Source: Misgurnus anguillicaudatus
Taxonomy: Eukaryota > Chordata > Actinopteri > Cypriniformes > Cobitidae
Assembly: GCF_027580225.2 (NCBI RefSeq)
Contig: NC_073343.2
Location: 2,341,501-2,405,500 of the forward strand
Reading direction: 5' to 3'
DNA: 64,000 nucleotides
Shown: positions 23,481 through 34,312 of the stretch, one piece after another
How positions within the stretch are numbered: the first letter of the stretch is position 1
Layout: the number at the start of each line of letters is the position of its first letter
Notes under the pieces: generated by a model
The model's input: only the letters and a program-made list of their open reading frames with translations
Databases searched by the model: none
What the model was told of the DNA's origin: nothing
Made by a program: the position numbers and the translations under genes

Positions 23481-24190
23481 AATGTAATAATTTTAGGCAT
23501 TTTTTGTGTGTATTATTGTAGTTTAGTTGGCACAAGGTTTGCTGTACTGTCTTAGTATACACAAACCGCATGCAACTAATAAAAATTAACCTCAGAGGTT
23601 GTAGTCGTATCATTTTTCAAGAGGATGAGAAAAATGATGCGAGTGCAAAAATAGCTCCGAAAAGATCAGCAGTTAAAGAACTTAATCCGTCATGCACACA
23701 TGTAGTCCCTCAGAGACAGCTCTGATCCAAGATTCTGGCTCACATTACCTGTCTCAAGTACTGATAAAAAAACATTCACCGCTCAGTACAACATTCATCT
23801 GTTAACAATAACGAGAGTCAATTTACATTCTGCTTTAATGTCATTTGATGTAAATTGTCCTGGCTACGATTGGAGAAACCGCATGCCACTCTTACGTAAT
23901 TCTAAACTGTAGTTATCTTTATCAAACATTTGTATCTGTCATTTTACACATTACACCTGTCAGCACGACATGAGTGTATGAGCATCCAATATCATGGGAT
24001 TTTTAGCCCCGAGCACGTCTGCTGAAGCCACTAGATTAATCTCTGACTGTGAAGCTACAGTAGCAGCATCTCTCAGTACAAAACAAACATGCACAGACTT
24101 TGGGTTGCTAGGCATCAGAGAGACCACACATTTGTCTGAAACTAAAAAAGTGAGGACAGTCATTACATTGTGTGGTATTTTTAAATATGT
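23481..24190. other. Non-coding stretch, nothing recognised
   Basis: A plus-strand open frame (23994-24392) runs on into the MITE at 24195 and shows no domain. No repeat family is recognised. Confidence 0.4.
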
Positions 24191-24194
24191 GGGT

Positions 24195-24480
24195 TTTTTA
24201 TTAAAGCGATACTCCAGTCAAATATTTACTAACCCTCAAGCATATAAGATATATATGTCAATCATCTTTCAGATGAGCACATTGAGTTATTTTAGTAATT
24301 GTCCTTGCTTTTTCAAGCTTGTAATAAGAGAAATCAGGGAACAGCGTCTTTTGAAAACTGATTTTGAAAAAAGTGCATTCATCCTACAATGAAGTAATCC
24401 ACATGGCTTCAAAACGTTAGTAATGGTCTTTTGCGGGTAATCGCTGCAACTTTGTGAGAAAAATATCCTCATTTTTAACT
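24195..24480 (+). mobile_element. MITE fragment beginning ATTAAAGCGATACTCCAGTC
   Basis: The start 'ttaaagcgatactccagtca' and 'atgtcaatcatctttcagat' match, in inverse, the fragment at about 26715-26915, which ends 'ctggagtatccctttaatg'. Confidence 0.6.
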
Positions 24481-24489
24481 TTTTAAACC

Positions 24490-24862
24490 TTAAAGGGATA
24501 GTTCACTTTAAAATGAAAATTCTGCCATCATTTACACATCCTCATGTTGTTCTAAACCTGTATGAATTTCTTATAAAAATTCAAGAAATTCATAAAAAGG
24601 AATAAAACAAATGGAATTTAATGGGTACCGTCAACTGTGTGCTTACCATCATTTATCAAAATATTTTCATAGTCATTTATCACAATACTTCCAAAATATT
24701 TTTTCCTACTATGGAAGTCAATGGTCACTTACTGCTGTGTGTTTACCATCTTCTCAAAATATCTTATTTTGTGTTTATCAGAAAAATGAAATGTATATAG
24801 GTTTAGAACAACATGAGGATGAGTAAATGAGGACAGAATTTTCATTTTAAAGTGAACATGCT
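24490..24862. mobile_element. Foldback MITE family B copy
   Basis: Left end 'ttaaagggatagttcacttt', then 'cctgtatgaatttctta'; right end 'ggacagaattttcattttaa' and 'agtgaac'. The centre is near 'tactatggaagtcaatgg'. Confidence 0.7.
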
Positions 24863-24954
24863 CACTATGCTAAAACTCGCGCGCGAGTCCAAAATGGAAG
24901 CTACACTTAAAAACAACACATTAGTGTTTATTTAGGGACAATACACTAAATTCA

Positions 24955-25790
24955 TACTGATCTCATGGAAATTTGTGTTATAGTCACGCAAAATTTGATT
25001 AATTAATTCGTGTCCATGGCACGAAATTAAGCTTTTTTGTGCCTTGAGTACAAATGTCTTTTTCGTGACACTCGCACGAATTTCTATAAATAGTTTTTTT
25101 TTCCGTTGCACGACTTTCTTTTCATTTATTTTATGTATTGTTTTGTCATAGTTTTTTCTTATTTTCTTACCATTGTCGCTTATGGGGCGTGCACACCAAA
25201 ACTTTTACGCTGCGGCCGGCGCACGTTTTCAATTGATTCCGAAGAGATTCAACTTTGGGTGAAAAGCTCCACTCGTCAATGTCAGTTGTCACACGGCCAT
25301 CCAATCACAGTGGAGAGGGGCGGGACAAGTATCACAACAACCTACCGGCTCACGGCTCAAGTATCACAGCTAAAAAGCGCTCGGCCGCGTTTAAAACTTT
25401 TGGTGTGCACAACCCGGAATGACTTTCTGTTACATTTATATACATCCTAACCCAAACCCCAACTCGAACCCCAACTCCAGGCGAGATTAGTTTTAAAAGC
25501 GGAAGAAAAACATGTAAACCAATACATAAAAGTACATCCTAACCCAAACCCCAAATGTAACCCCAACCCCAAGCGACAATGATTTAAAAATAGGGTGAAA
25601 AAATGAGAAAACAATACATAAAATGACAATGCTAAGAAAGTCGTGCCACGGATAGAAATTTGTGCGAGTGTCACAAAAAAGACATTCGTGCTCAAGGCAC
25701 AAAAAAACTTGAATTTCGTGCCATGGACACGAATAAATAAATCAAATTTTGTATGACTATAACACGACTTTCCAGGAGATCATGTTGACT
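24955..25790. mobile_element. Foldback element with a second element at its centre
   Basis: Arms pair over more than 100 bp: 'gtgtccatggcacgaaatt' (from about 25010) with 'aatttcgtgccatggacac' (about 25710), and 'gtgacactcgcacgaatttct' (about 25064) with its complement near 25665. The centre (25180-25418) is a GC-rich block with its own inverted ends. Confidence 0.75.
25180..25418. mobile_element. GC-rich nested element with GTGCACACCAAAACTTTTA ends
   Basis: Left GCGTGCACACCAAAACTTTT; right AAAACTTTTGGTGTGCACAA. A related piece in the other orientation lies inside the hAT copy at about 26036-26270 ('tggacacaccaaaactttta', 'ggatggccgtgtgaaaactg'). Confidence 0.75.
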
Positions 25791-25841
25791 AAATGCGTTG
25801 TCCCAGAATCCACTGTGTTATTATTGAAACAAACTTTTAAC

Positions 25842-26598
25842 TAGGGATGCACCGAATCCAGGATTCGGATTCGGCCGAATACTGGGCTTTTTGACGGGGT
25901 TCGGGTTCGGCCGAATCCTAAACTTTTTTTCCACCGAACCCTAGGCTTGCGCTATGCTGGTCGATATCACGCGGCCGTTGATTACACACATCGGGTGCTG
26001 ACGTGGAGATGAGCTTTTTCTTTCGGTGAGCCTAAGGGGCTGGACACACCAAAACTTTTAAACACGGCTGAAAACGCTGAAAGCGCTTGGTAGCTGTGAT
26101 GCTTCAGCTGTGAGCCAGTTGGTTGCTGTGGTAATGTCTCGCCCCTCCTCCACTTTAATTGGATGGCCGTGTGAAAACTGACATTGACGAGCGGAGCTTT
26201 TCACTCAAAGTTGAATATTTTTGAACTCTCGGTGCTCAGCGCTGAGTGCGGAAAAAACCCGAGCGCCGGTTTTCAGCGCGGAGCTGCTTGCTTATTGGAA
26301 AAACGAGCGTGTCGCAACGCATCTCTTTCATTATGCATAGGCTTATGGTAATTGTCAAAATAGTTTTTCCAACTTGTCATCCTGGCATAATGTTGCCTAT
26401 CCTTTTTTTACAGTTAAAATTAAATAAAATGAAAAATACACTGCTGTGGACATTGTTTACTTTATTAAGGTGTTTTACTGTGTTAATGGAATAAGGATGC
26501 GAGTAGGATTCGGTATTCGGTTTTGGATTCGGCCGAATATTAAACAGTGGATTCGGTATTCGGCCGAACCCAAAAAATGTGGATTCGGTGCATCCCTA
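25842..26598. mobile_element. Non-autonomous hAT element, copy 1
   Basis: Ends TAGGGATGCACCGAA and TTCGGTGCATCCCTA, flanked by the 8-bp duplication CTTTTAAC (25834-25841 and 26599-26606), as expected for hAT. Sub-terminal sequence is rich in TTCGGCCGAAT. No transposase remains. Confidence 0.9.
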
Positions 26599-26714
26599 CT
26601 TTTAACGCAACATGTGTTTTATTTTAACACAAAATCAACACAAAATTACACAAATGTGTTTAAATTATAACACAAAAAGATGTGTAAAAGATTAACAGGA
26701 TGGATGAAGGATGA

Positions 26715-26916
26715 ATGCACTTTTTGGGGGTTTAAAGTCATATGTTGTTCCCTGATCACTGTTTTCTTCCATTATAAGCTTGGAAAAGCAAGAACATTTA
26801 CTAAAATAACTCCAAATGTGCTCTTCTGAAAGATAATGGACATATGTATCTCGGATTGCTTGAGGGTGAGTACATCAACGGGTAATTTTGATATTTGTCT
26901 GGAGTATCCCTTTAAT
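26715..26916 (-). mobile_element. MITE fragment, inverse of the 24195 copy
   Basis: Ends 'gtctggagtatccctttaat'; contains 'gaaagataatggacatatgt' and 'cttgagggtgagtacatcaa'. Confidence 0.6.
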
Positions 26917-28250
26917 GTCTGTTTACAGAGATAAGAAGCAAATAAGGGAAAGAGATGCAAAATATTATACTGTAGATATTAAGAAGTAAGATTTCTGGGA
27001 TAATAAATGCATGCATGCAAAGCTAACATGCATCTTAGCCAATTTATTCATTGCAAAAGGATAGTAGCATATAGGATAGGCTGGCTACAGCAAATATTTG
27101 CATACACTTGGAGTTTTGTTTGTTGACTGTCTGCTGTCATGGCAAAGCAATCACGGTAAATACAGTAACACAAGCCACAACTGTTGACATGTTCATGGAT
27201 TGCTACAGAATAATAAAACATCTGGTTTAATAACAGACATTTAAAGTTAACTCCATTATCCCCTAGAGTACTGAGGTTTGTTAACACTACAATAGACATG
27301 ACAGCATATGCTTAAAATGCTTTGCCAGGCAGTCACATCTGTGTTTGCATTTCTACATTAGTCTTTCTTGAACGTGCAAGTAGAAGTCAGGGTTTGGCTG
27401 GTTAAAATAGCTTCGCCTCTGCTGGAAGATATTGTAACTACACCATCGGGCTGCTATAAAAATTAAACATGCATTTAAATTAAATATTTTTGTGACATAT
27501 AATTTTCTTCTAATATTACATTAATAATTTTTTTTTTATTTTGCTAACATATTTTCTTTTTTTTTAAATAAAAATAAATATGGATTGTCATTAAAACTTT
27601 GCTAAAACAACAAAGCTGGTGATGCCCTAAAGCTTGTCTTTTGCTACAAAACTCCAACAAACATTTTCTAATTTTACTGCAACATGGCAGAAGCAATGAT
27701 GGCCCCATTTAATCCCATTATTCCTATCAACAGTGCTGTGACATACAGTACAATCGATTTTGCATAAAAATCTGCTGATTTGACCTCAACTATTACAAGC
27801 ATGGAGAAGGCAGCTGAGTCTCAGTTACACATTATGCTGTGGACTAACAGGCATAACAAAGTGTTGACAGCATAAGTGGAGTCTCCGGGTCGAGATCAGG
27901 TGGCCTTTACAGCAATAAGTGGCATGACACTATTCATCTCCTCTCAGCCCGACGATAGCCTTTCCCATCTGCTCCAAGCTGTTGAGACTCAGCAAAGCTC
28001 TCAGGTGGAAACAGGATAGGCATGGTGGATGAGGAGACAAAGAGGTGTGATTGCAAACCTTATGATCTTGCAGAACTGTACACCCCTTCGGGATCCTGAG
28101 ATGCTTTTGTGATGGAGGTAATGCTGGGACAAGGTGACAGAATATGCTTGAAAAGCGGATTCAACTAAATTAACTAATGCTCACTATAACAGAAACAGTG
28201 TTGCATTTATAAACCAGCTTTTCTTACGAACTGAAAGTACTTATTTTCTG
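26917..28250. other. Non-coding stretch, nothing recognised
   Basis: No exon of a known family, no RNA gene and no clear repeat structure were seen. Regulatory sequence for fhl5 or fut9 is possible but unsupported. Confidence 0.4.
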
Positions 28251-28254
28251 TGCC

Positions 28255-28456
28255 TGTCTGGGGCAGTACCCTTTAATAAGGTTTAATATGTACTTTAAGT
28301 GCAGATATGTATACATTTTGAACCAATATCTAACTTTGAGGTACTGTACAAATATGCACTATTGGTACTAATATGTTCCTCTGAGGTACCAATATGAACT
28401 GTACAAAGCTATATAGAACCAAAACTGTACTTTTGAAAGGGTACTGCCTCAGTGAG
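28255..28456. mobile_element. GTACC-type MITE
   Basis: Ends 'ggggcagtaccctttaataa' and 'tttgaaagggtactgcctca' form inverted repeats. Internal 'gaggtaccaatatgaactg' resembles the 7500 and 49665 copies. Confidence 0.7.
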
Positions 28457-28519
28457 TAGAATATAGATTTTCTATTATAAATGAAAAAAGTGGCTCAATG
28501 TTATATGTCCATACAGGTG

Positions 28520-28985
28520 CATGGGTGGAGTGGACCTTTCCAATGCCCAATCAGCTATTATAAAGTGATTCACAAAACCCAGAAGTGTTTTTTATCATTT
28601 CTTAGACATTGCCATTGTGAATTTTCTGATTTAAAAGCATATCACAAAAGGTAAACGGGAGGTGCCAATGTACCAAAAGGCATTTAGGGAAACACTTAGT
28701 GAGGAGCTGGCAGCGGCTGCTAACATACCCGCTCCATCGTCCACTTCACGCAGAGCACATTACAAGCCTTTGCATATAAGTGAAGACAGCACAACAGGTC
28801 GTCTAAGGTGCATGTACTGCCATGCAAAGACTACTGTAAAATGTTCTTCATGTGATGTGCTTTGTGCTTTTTGCCAAGCCGTGATTGTTATAACAAATGG
28901 CATGTTGCCAATAACCTGTAATATTATTGTACAATTTTTAAATAGTTTTTTTTATATATATTTAGATTTCTAATATTAAAAGTAT
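28520..28985 (+). pseudogene. piggyBac-type transposase C-terminus, decayed
   Basis: Reading the plus strand from 28520 gives MGGVDLSNAQSAIIK, a stop, FTKPRSVFYHFLDIAIVNFL, a second stop, and then an open frame from 28632 through VPMYQKAFRETLSEEL to a Cys-rich segment LRCMYCHAKTTVKCSSCDV. A frameshift near 28865 is needed to continue into DCYNKWHVANNL and the stop at about 28920. GGVD is the conserved catalytic-region motif of piggyBac transposases, and the terminal Cys/His cluster matches the C-terminal DNA-binding finger of the PGBD4-like branch. Two stops and a frameshift show it is dead. The N-terminal two thirds is missing. No gene function is expected. Confidence 0.85.
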
Positions 28986-29725
28986 TTTATTACTATAGCA
29001 CTTGTTTTGTCTCTTTAAGTATAATTTCAAGAATTTAGTTTTTTCAACACTATAATGTGTTTATGCTTCAGTTACTATGTGTCAGCAATTATTGACAGTG
29101 AATTTGGACAAGAAATAGAGTAGCTCTAAGTGTAACCTTTCATTAGAGCCCAAAAATATGATTGCTAGACATAAACTTGGATGAACATGTGAAACACATT
29201 TTCTAAGATATTGTAATCAAATTTGCTTGGTAAGGCTTCATGCTATGATCCCAATGTGTTTTCCAGCTCACAGCTCCAAACTATAGTCATCTGCAGGCAA
29301 CTGTTTACAAAAAAAGTAGGCTGAATATTTTTTAAATTCCAGTGTACCGTGGGAGGGACACTGTATTATTTGACAGAAAACTTCATCAAATACAACAACC
29401 CAAAAACAAGCTAAACATGTCACATATCTTAGGAAAGCTGATATCTTGTGAATCGAATGATGTAAACCATTTTAAGATACAATCAATACACTCTTGATTG
29501 TATATTTACATATTTAATTTGCATAATTATATGCATAACATATGCATATTTAACTCTGCATCAGGGTTTGTCCCAGCATTTTTTAAAGTGTAACAGGAAA
29601 GTATGCAGAGTAAAGATTGGCCCTCACAGTCAAAATTACAATATCATTAATTATATAGAAAATATAATGGTAAAATTAACTTCTGGTTTTCTCATGGCCT
29701 TCAGAAGATATATATATACACATAC
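28986..29725. other. AT-rich non-coding stretch, nothing recognised
   Basis: It lies between the piggyBac relic and the Tc1-like element. No coding or repeat signal was recognised. Confidence 0.4.
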
Positions 29726-29730
29726 ACACA

Positions 29731-30700
29731 CCTAAAGGACTATTAGGAACACCATACTAATATTGTGTTTATGCCTTCAGAACTGCCTTAATTCTACTAG
29801 GCATTGATTCAACAAGGTGCTGAAAGCATTCTTTAGAAATGTTGGCCCATATTGATAGGATAGCATCTTGCAGTTGATGGAGATTTGTGGGATGCACATT
29901 CAGGGCACGAAGCTCCCATTCCACCACATCCCAAAGATGCTCTGTTGGGTTTAGATCTGGTGACTGTGGGGACCATTTTAGTACAGTGAACTCATTGTCA
30001 TGTTCAAGAAACCAATTTGAAATGATTTGAGCTTTGTGACATGGTGCATTATCCTGCTTGAAGTAGCCATCAGAGGATGGGTACATGGTGGTCATAAAGG
30101 GATCAGACACAATGCTCAGGTAGGCTGTGGCATTTAAATGATGCCCAATGTGCACTAAGGGAAAAGAAAATATCCGCCACACCATTACACCACCACCACC
30201 AGCCTGCACAGTGGTAATAAGGCATGATGGATCCATTTCCTCATTCTGTTTACGCCAAATTCTGACTCTACCATCTGAATGTCTCAACAAAAATCGAGAC
30301 CAGACAACATTTTTCCAATCCTTAAACTGTCCAATTTTGGTGAGCTCGTGGTGTAGCCTCTTTTTCCAATTTGTAGTGAAGATGAGTGGTACCCGGTGGG
30401 GTCTTTTGCTGTTGTAGCCCATCTGCCTCAAGGTTGTGCGTGTTGTGGCTTCACAAATGCTTTGCTGCATACTTCGGTTGTAACGAGTGGTTATTTCAGT
30501 CAAAGTTGCTCTTCTATCAGCTTGAATCAGTCGGCCCATTCTCCTCTGACCTCTAGCATCAACAAGGCATTTTTGCTCACAGGACTGCCGCATACTGGAT
30601 GTTTTTCCCTTTTCACAGTATTCTTTGTAAACCATAGAAATGGTTGTGAGTGAAAATCCCAGTAACTGAGCAGATTGTGAAATACTCGTAAAATCATTCT
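29731..30700 (-). mobile_element. Tc1/mariner element, 5'-truncated
   Basis: The 3' terminal sequence CCTAAAGGACTATTAGGAAC (29731) is of the Tc1-like type with this recurrent fish end. The matching other end is not found beyond 30700, where the homologous frame stops. The element therefore lacks its upstream TIR and the start of its transposase. Confidence 0.75.
29769..30697 (-). CDS. Tc1-like DDE transposase, N-terminally truncated
   Basis: One open minus-strand frame. An internal Met at 30635 gives 288 residues, but homology continues upstream in frame (TSISQSAQLLGFSLTTIS, to a stop near 30697), so that Met is not the native start. The first part carries the Tc3/Tc1 helix-turn-helix region (GRLIQADRRATLTEITTRYN, about residues 34-53 from that Met). 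The catalytic half has the FKQDNAPCHKA motif (second Asp of the DDE triad) and WSPQSPDLNPTEHLWD (third acidic residue). It would cut and rejoin TA-flanked transposon ends. The missing N-terminus and missing upstream TIR make the element immobile on its own, although the frame has no internal stop, suggesting recent activity or recent truncation. Classification is firm. Confidence 0.88.
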
Positions 30701-30744
30701 ACATAATGTAAAGAACATTTTGTGAAAATATAACCATGATATCA

Positions 30745-30930
30745 CAGTGTAAACAGTGATTTGTTGCCTTAAAGTCATTTCAACTTACTATTATTTATCT
30801 TGACTAGAGATGAGTTGTTAGAACTTATATATTTTATACTCATCTCTTGTCAAGATAAAATAATAGAAATGTGAAATGACTTGTTAATCTGAGTTGATTA
30901 AACAGCAGCAATGATTTTTTTTAAAGTGCA
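30745..30930. mobile_element. Deletion derivative of the hairpin MITE at 15724
   Basis: Shares 'catttcaacttactattatt', 'cttgactagagatgagttgt' and 'gacttgttaatctgagttga' with 15724-15995, but is shorter and has eroded ends. Confidence 0.7.
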
Positions 30931-33640
30931 TTAATATTAACTGAGTAAGACCATGTCAAATATTAAAATCAGTGCACGGGAAGCAAATTTCCAATATTTT
31001 TTGTGCAAAAATAAACATAGTGTCAATAAAATATCAAAATTACCAAAATTTTACTATTATAAATGACAATTTGAATACAGTATAATCTATCTTCCACAAA
31101 AATAAACACACATTATCATCATTTTTTAATATGAGTATTTAGCCTGTATTTCACAGATAGAGTAACATCTGATTGAACTTACACATCTGATTAAACCATG
31201 GATTAAAGTCATCATCTGGCAAGACCTGAACTGGGTGTGTCTAATAAAGGAGACATCTAGTGGGGGCGCTCCAGGACAGGGTTGAGATTCACAGCCTTAG
31301 AAGGTACAGATGGATAACTTTAAATGCCAGCGTATAAACACAGAGGTCACAACAACAGCGGGGGATTTGATGGCCAGCATGCCAAACTGTCCCTTTGGTG
31401 TCATCATTCAACTTACAGTGGATTTGCTCTGCTATTTTTATCAGCCGGAGATATGTTGCTGAAAAGCATGTTGGAGTTCAAGAGCGAGTGGTGAAAAGTA
31501 TTTTTTCAAAGAATCTCGGAATCAAGAACCCACAAATTTATATGAATGTAGTTTTATTTTAATCTTCTTATTTCACTAACAGACATCTACAGTAACTCAT
31601 TTGGCAAATAACATTATTTTGGCAATAAACGTTGCAATGAACAATTCTGTACACCCTCAGGTTCCTCAGCACAATAGGAATGTGGGTCATTTTGCGTTCG
31701 AGTCCATAATGCATAGAGGAGATATCATACTCCATGCTGGCGCCTGTGCAACCAGCCTACATGGATGAGTCAGCAGGTGCTCTGATTCAGATGCCACGGA
31801 CACACTCATAATGCAAGTACTGTTTTAAAGGGCACCAAGAGCTCACAGCAAACATTTGTACACAGGAAAAATGGAAAGAGAGGACAAAACAATACAAGTC
31901 AATAATTATGGTCAGTAAGCAATTTCTGATTCACTTTGTACAACAAAAACATCTTGTTTTACAGGTCAACTTCTTTTAAATGAACACCAGTTCAATAAAT
32001 CATTTGAAAAGTCTCCTTAATGTCAGTGCAACAGTCTAAAGCATCAAGATGGAGCAAATTTGAGGAATCTGCCTCATGGGCAGAAAGCGGCAGAAACACT
32101 GCCATCTTTGTCCTCAGCAGCAGACCCGCCTCTTTTCTTCCTTGGTGCAAAGGCTCAGAAAGGGCTTGTTGGATTTCAGCGCATCTTCCCCACGGCATTC
32201 GCTACAGGTCAGAGATCATCCGACAATGCGGCTATTTACAATGCATAAAGAGCGTTCATGGCCAACAGATTATCTTCAAACAAACATTGATCCGAGACGC
32301 GTCTTCTCAGTTTTCCTCATTGGTATAAAAGAAGTCCGGCTCATTTAACAGTAATATACAGGTCACCAAAAGCGTCATTTGTTTGAAATCGATGGTCCCT
32401 CATGAATACAAAAGTTAAAAATACAAACATTACGTATTTCATCATTGTTTCATGGGGAAAGTGAGACATACAACAAGGCATGTCCTTTGTTTAGACATCA
32501 AAACAACAAGAATATATGTGTGCTTGTCAATAACCGGACCTGTAAATGTAAATTCACATCCATACAAGAGTATCAACAATGCAAGGTTGCAAATTATCCT
32601 ATCAGTGATCAATAATGAACCCTCATTTAGTATTAAATTGATCAAGCACATCAAAAAAGAGTCTTTCACTGTGAAAGGAGATCTGGGGATCTGAGAAATG
32701 TTGTCTTGTGAATCCCAGAGATGTTTCTCTTTTTAAGAAAGAAACTTTTGGCAGCAAACAAGTCTTGTATGTTTGCATCTGAAACTGAAGCAGGGTTTCT
32801 GATAAACGCAAGATGGCAATATTTCATTCCAAATTTACATAAATGTTGTAAAGCTTTTAGCTTCATTTGTCTCAAACATCCAAGCATTTGGCAACTTTTG
32901 GAGAAAGATCTACCTCACCATACAGTCAGTCACATTTCTGTGAATATGGCACCATCTATCTTCTAAAATACATTTGTCAGTAAAACAAAGTTAATATGAC
33001 TTAAATATTTTAAAAACAGAACTCCACAGTACCTTGACACATACATATCCAAGCCATGTAAGCTAATAAACAATGAAATTATCAGCAGTTACACAGTGCA
33101 GTGAAATATTATCAGCAATGCCCCACTGCTGGCATGTTTGTTTTTCAATAGCAAAAGTGATGAAAGTGTCACATTATGTTTATAACTATGATGATTAGGT
33201 CAAACACAGACAAAACGGTAAAATATGAGTACATGATTGTGAAAAAACATCCATACAAAACCATGGAAATGAAAGGCAGGTTTCCTTAAAATACATATTA
33301 CTGTACACATTATACATTTACAGTCCAGTTCAATAACATTTTTCACAACATAAGTTCTGTAAACACTGCATAGGTGACTCACTAACATGTACACAATAAC
33401 CAATGATAATATAAATAAAGCATAAATATCATTACATTTTATTAAATAAACATTTTATCAGTGGTACTTTCAGTTTGATGTACCTACAGTAGGTGCATGA
33501 AATGATGGTACTGAATTTAAATTAATTTTGGTCATCTCATCTTTTCACAAATATACATAAAATAAAATGCAAAATAATGCAGATTAAAGCAGAAATAATA
33601 ATTATTAATATTTCTAAAAAATCTATGATTTGAATACAGA
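30931..33640. other. Repeat-poor non-coding region, possible fut9 3' UTR
   Basis: Almost free of recognisable repeats, unlike its surroundings, and without exon-like frames. Minus-strand AATAAA signals occur (for example TTTATT at about 31553 and 33437 on the plus strand). As FUT9 transcripts have very long 3' UTRs in mammals, part of this region may belong to fut9. This is inference only. Confidence 0.35.
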
Positions 33641-33650
33641 ACACACTGTT

Positions 33651-33793
33651 AAGAGTGAAAAGGTGGATCAATTGGTAACACCAACAAAATGTACTTTTTT
33701 TTAAACTTAAATTTAACATATAGGTTGAAAAAAAATTTTTTTTAGGTGTTACCAATTGAAGTTATTTTTTAAGTTGATCCAACTTTTCACTTT
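33651..33793. mobile_element. Small hairpin MITE
   Basis: Left 'gagtgaaaaggtggatcaat' and 'tggtaacacc' pair with right 'ggtgttaccaattg' and 'ttgatccaacttttcacttt'. Confidence 0.7.
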
Positions 33794-34112
33794 CGCGCGC
33801 TCGCGTGAAACTTTCGCGCGCTCGCGTGAAACTTTCGCGTGCTCGCGTGAAACTTTCGCGTGCCCACATGAAACTTTCGCGTGCTCACGTGAAACTTTCG
33901 CGTGCTCACGTGAAACCTTCGCGTGCTCAAGCGAAACTTTCTCTTTAACGTGCGCACTCGAAAGTTTTAAGTGCGCACGCAAAAGTTTCACATGTGCACG
34001 CAAAAGTTTCACATGAGTATGCAAAACTAAACTTAAACAAAAAATTCTGCACATGAACGTTTCGCGTGAGCACATGAAGGTTTCACGTGAGCACATGAAA
34101 CTAAACTTTAGA
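33786..34112. repeat. CpG-rich 21-bp minisatellite
   Basis: Units such as ACTTTCGCGCGCTCGCGTGAA repeat with a 21-bp period, becoming ACTTTCGCGTGCTCACGTGAA and then inverted versions (GTTTCGCGTGAGCACATGAA) after about 33950. Because 21 is divisible by 3, long spurious frames arise on both strands. It starts about 200 bp past the fut9 stop codon. TTTCGCGC matches the E2F consensus and CACGTG is an E-box. Confidence 0.9.
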
Positions 34113-34312
34113 TTTTTTTACTCCAATGTCACCTTAGGGGCTCGGTATTAACGCATGTAAACATAATCGAGGCTAAAATAAATAAAGATCTACTTTGGGG
34201 CATTTTACAAAAATAAAGTCAATTGTTTGCAAATGCTAACAACAGACCCTCATTTAAATTAAGTTACATGAACCTTCTGTCAAGCAACCTAGTTCAGAGA
34301 CCAACATGTGTA

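Noticed and set aside
32020..32348. Three overlapping plus-strand frames of 60-100 codons
   Set aside because: Overlapping in different frames with no homology; likely chance in a somewhat GC-richer non-coding segment.
33749..34096. Repetitive protein (SREHAKV repeats) on the minus strand, and its plus-strand mirror
   Set aside because: Artefact of a 21-bp tandem repeat, open on both strands because 21 is a multiple of three; no start context or codon bias.
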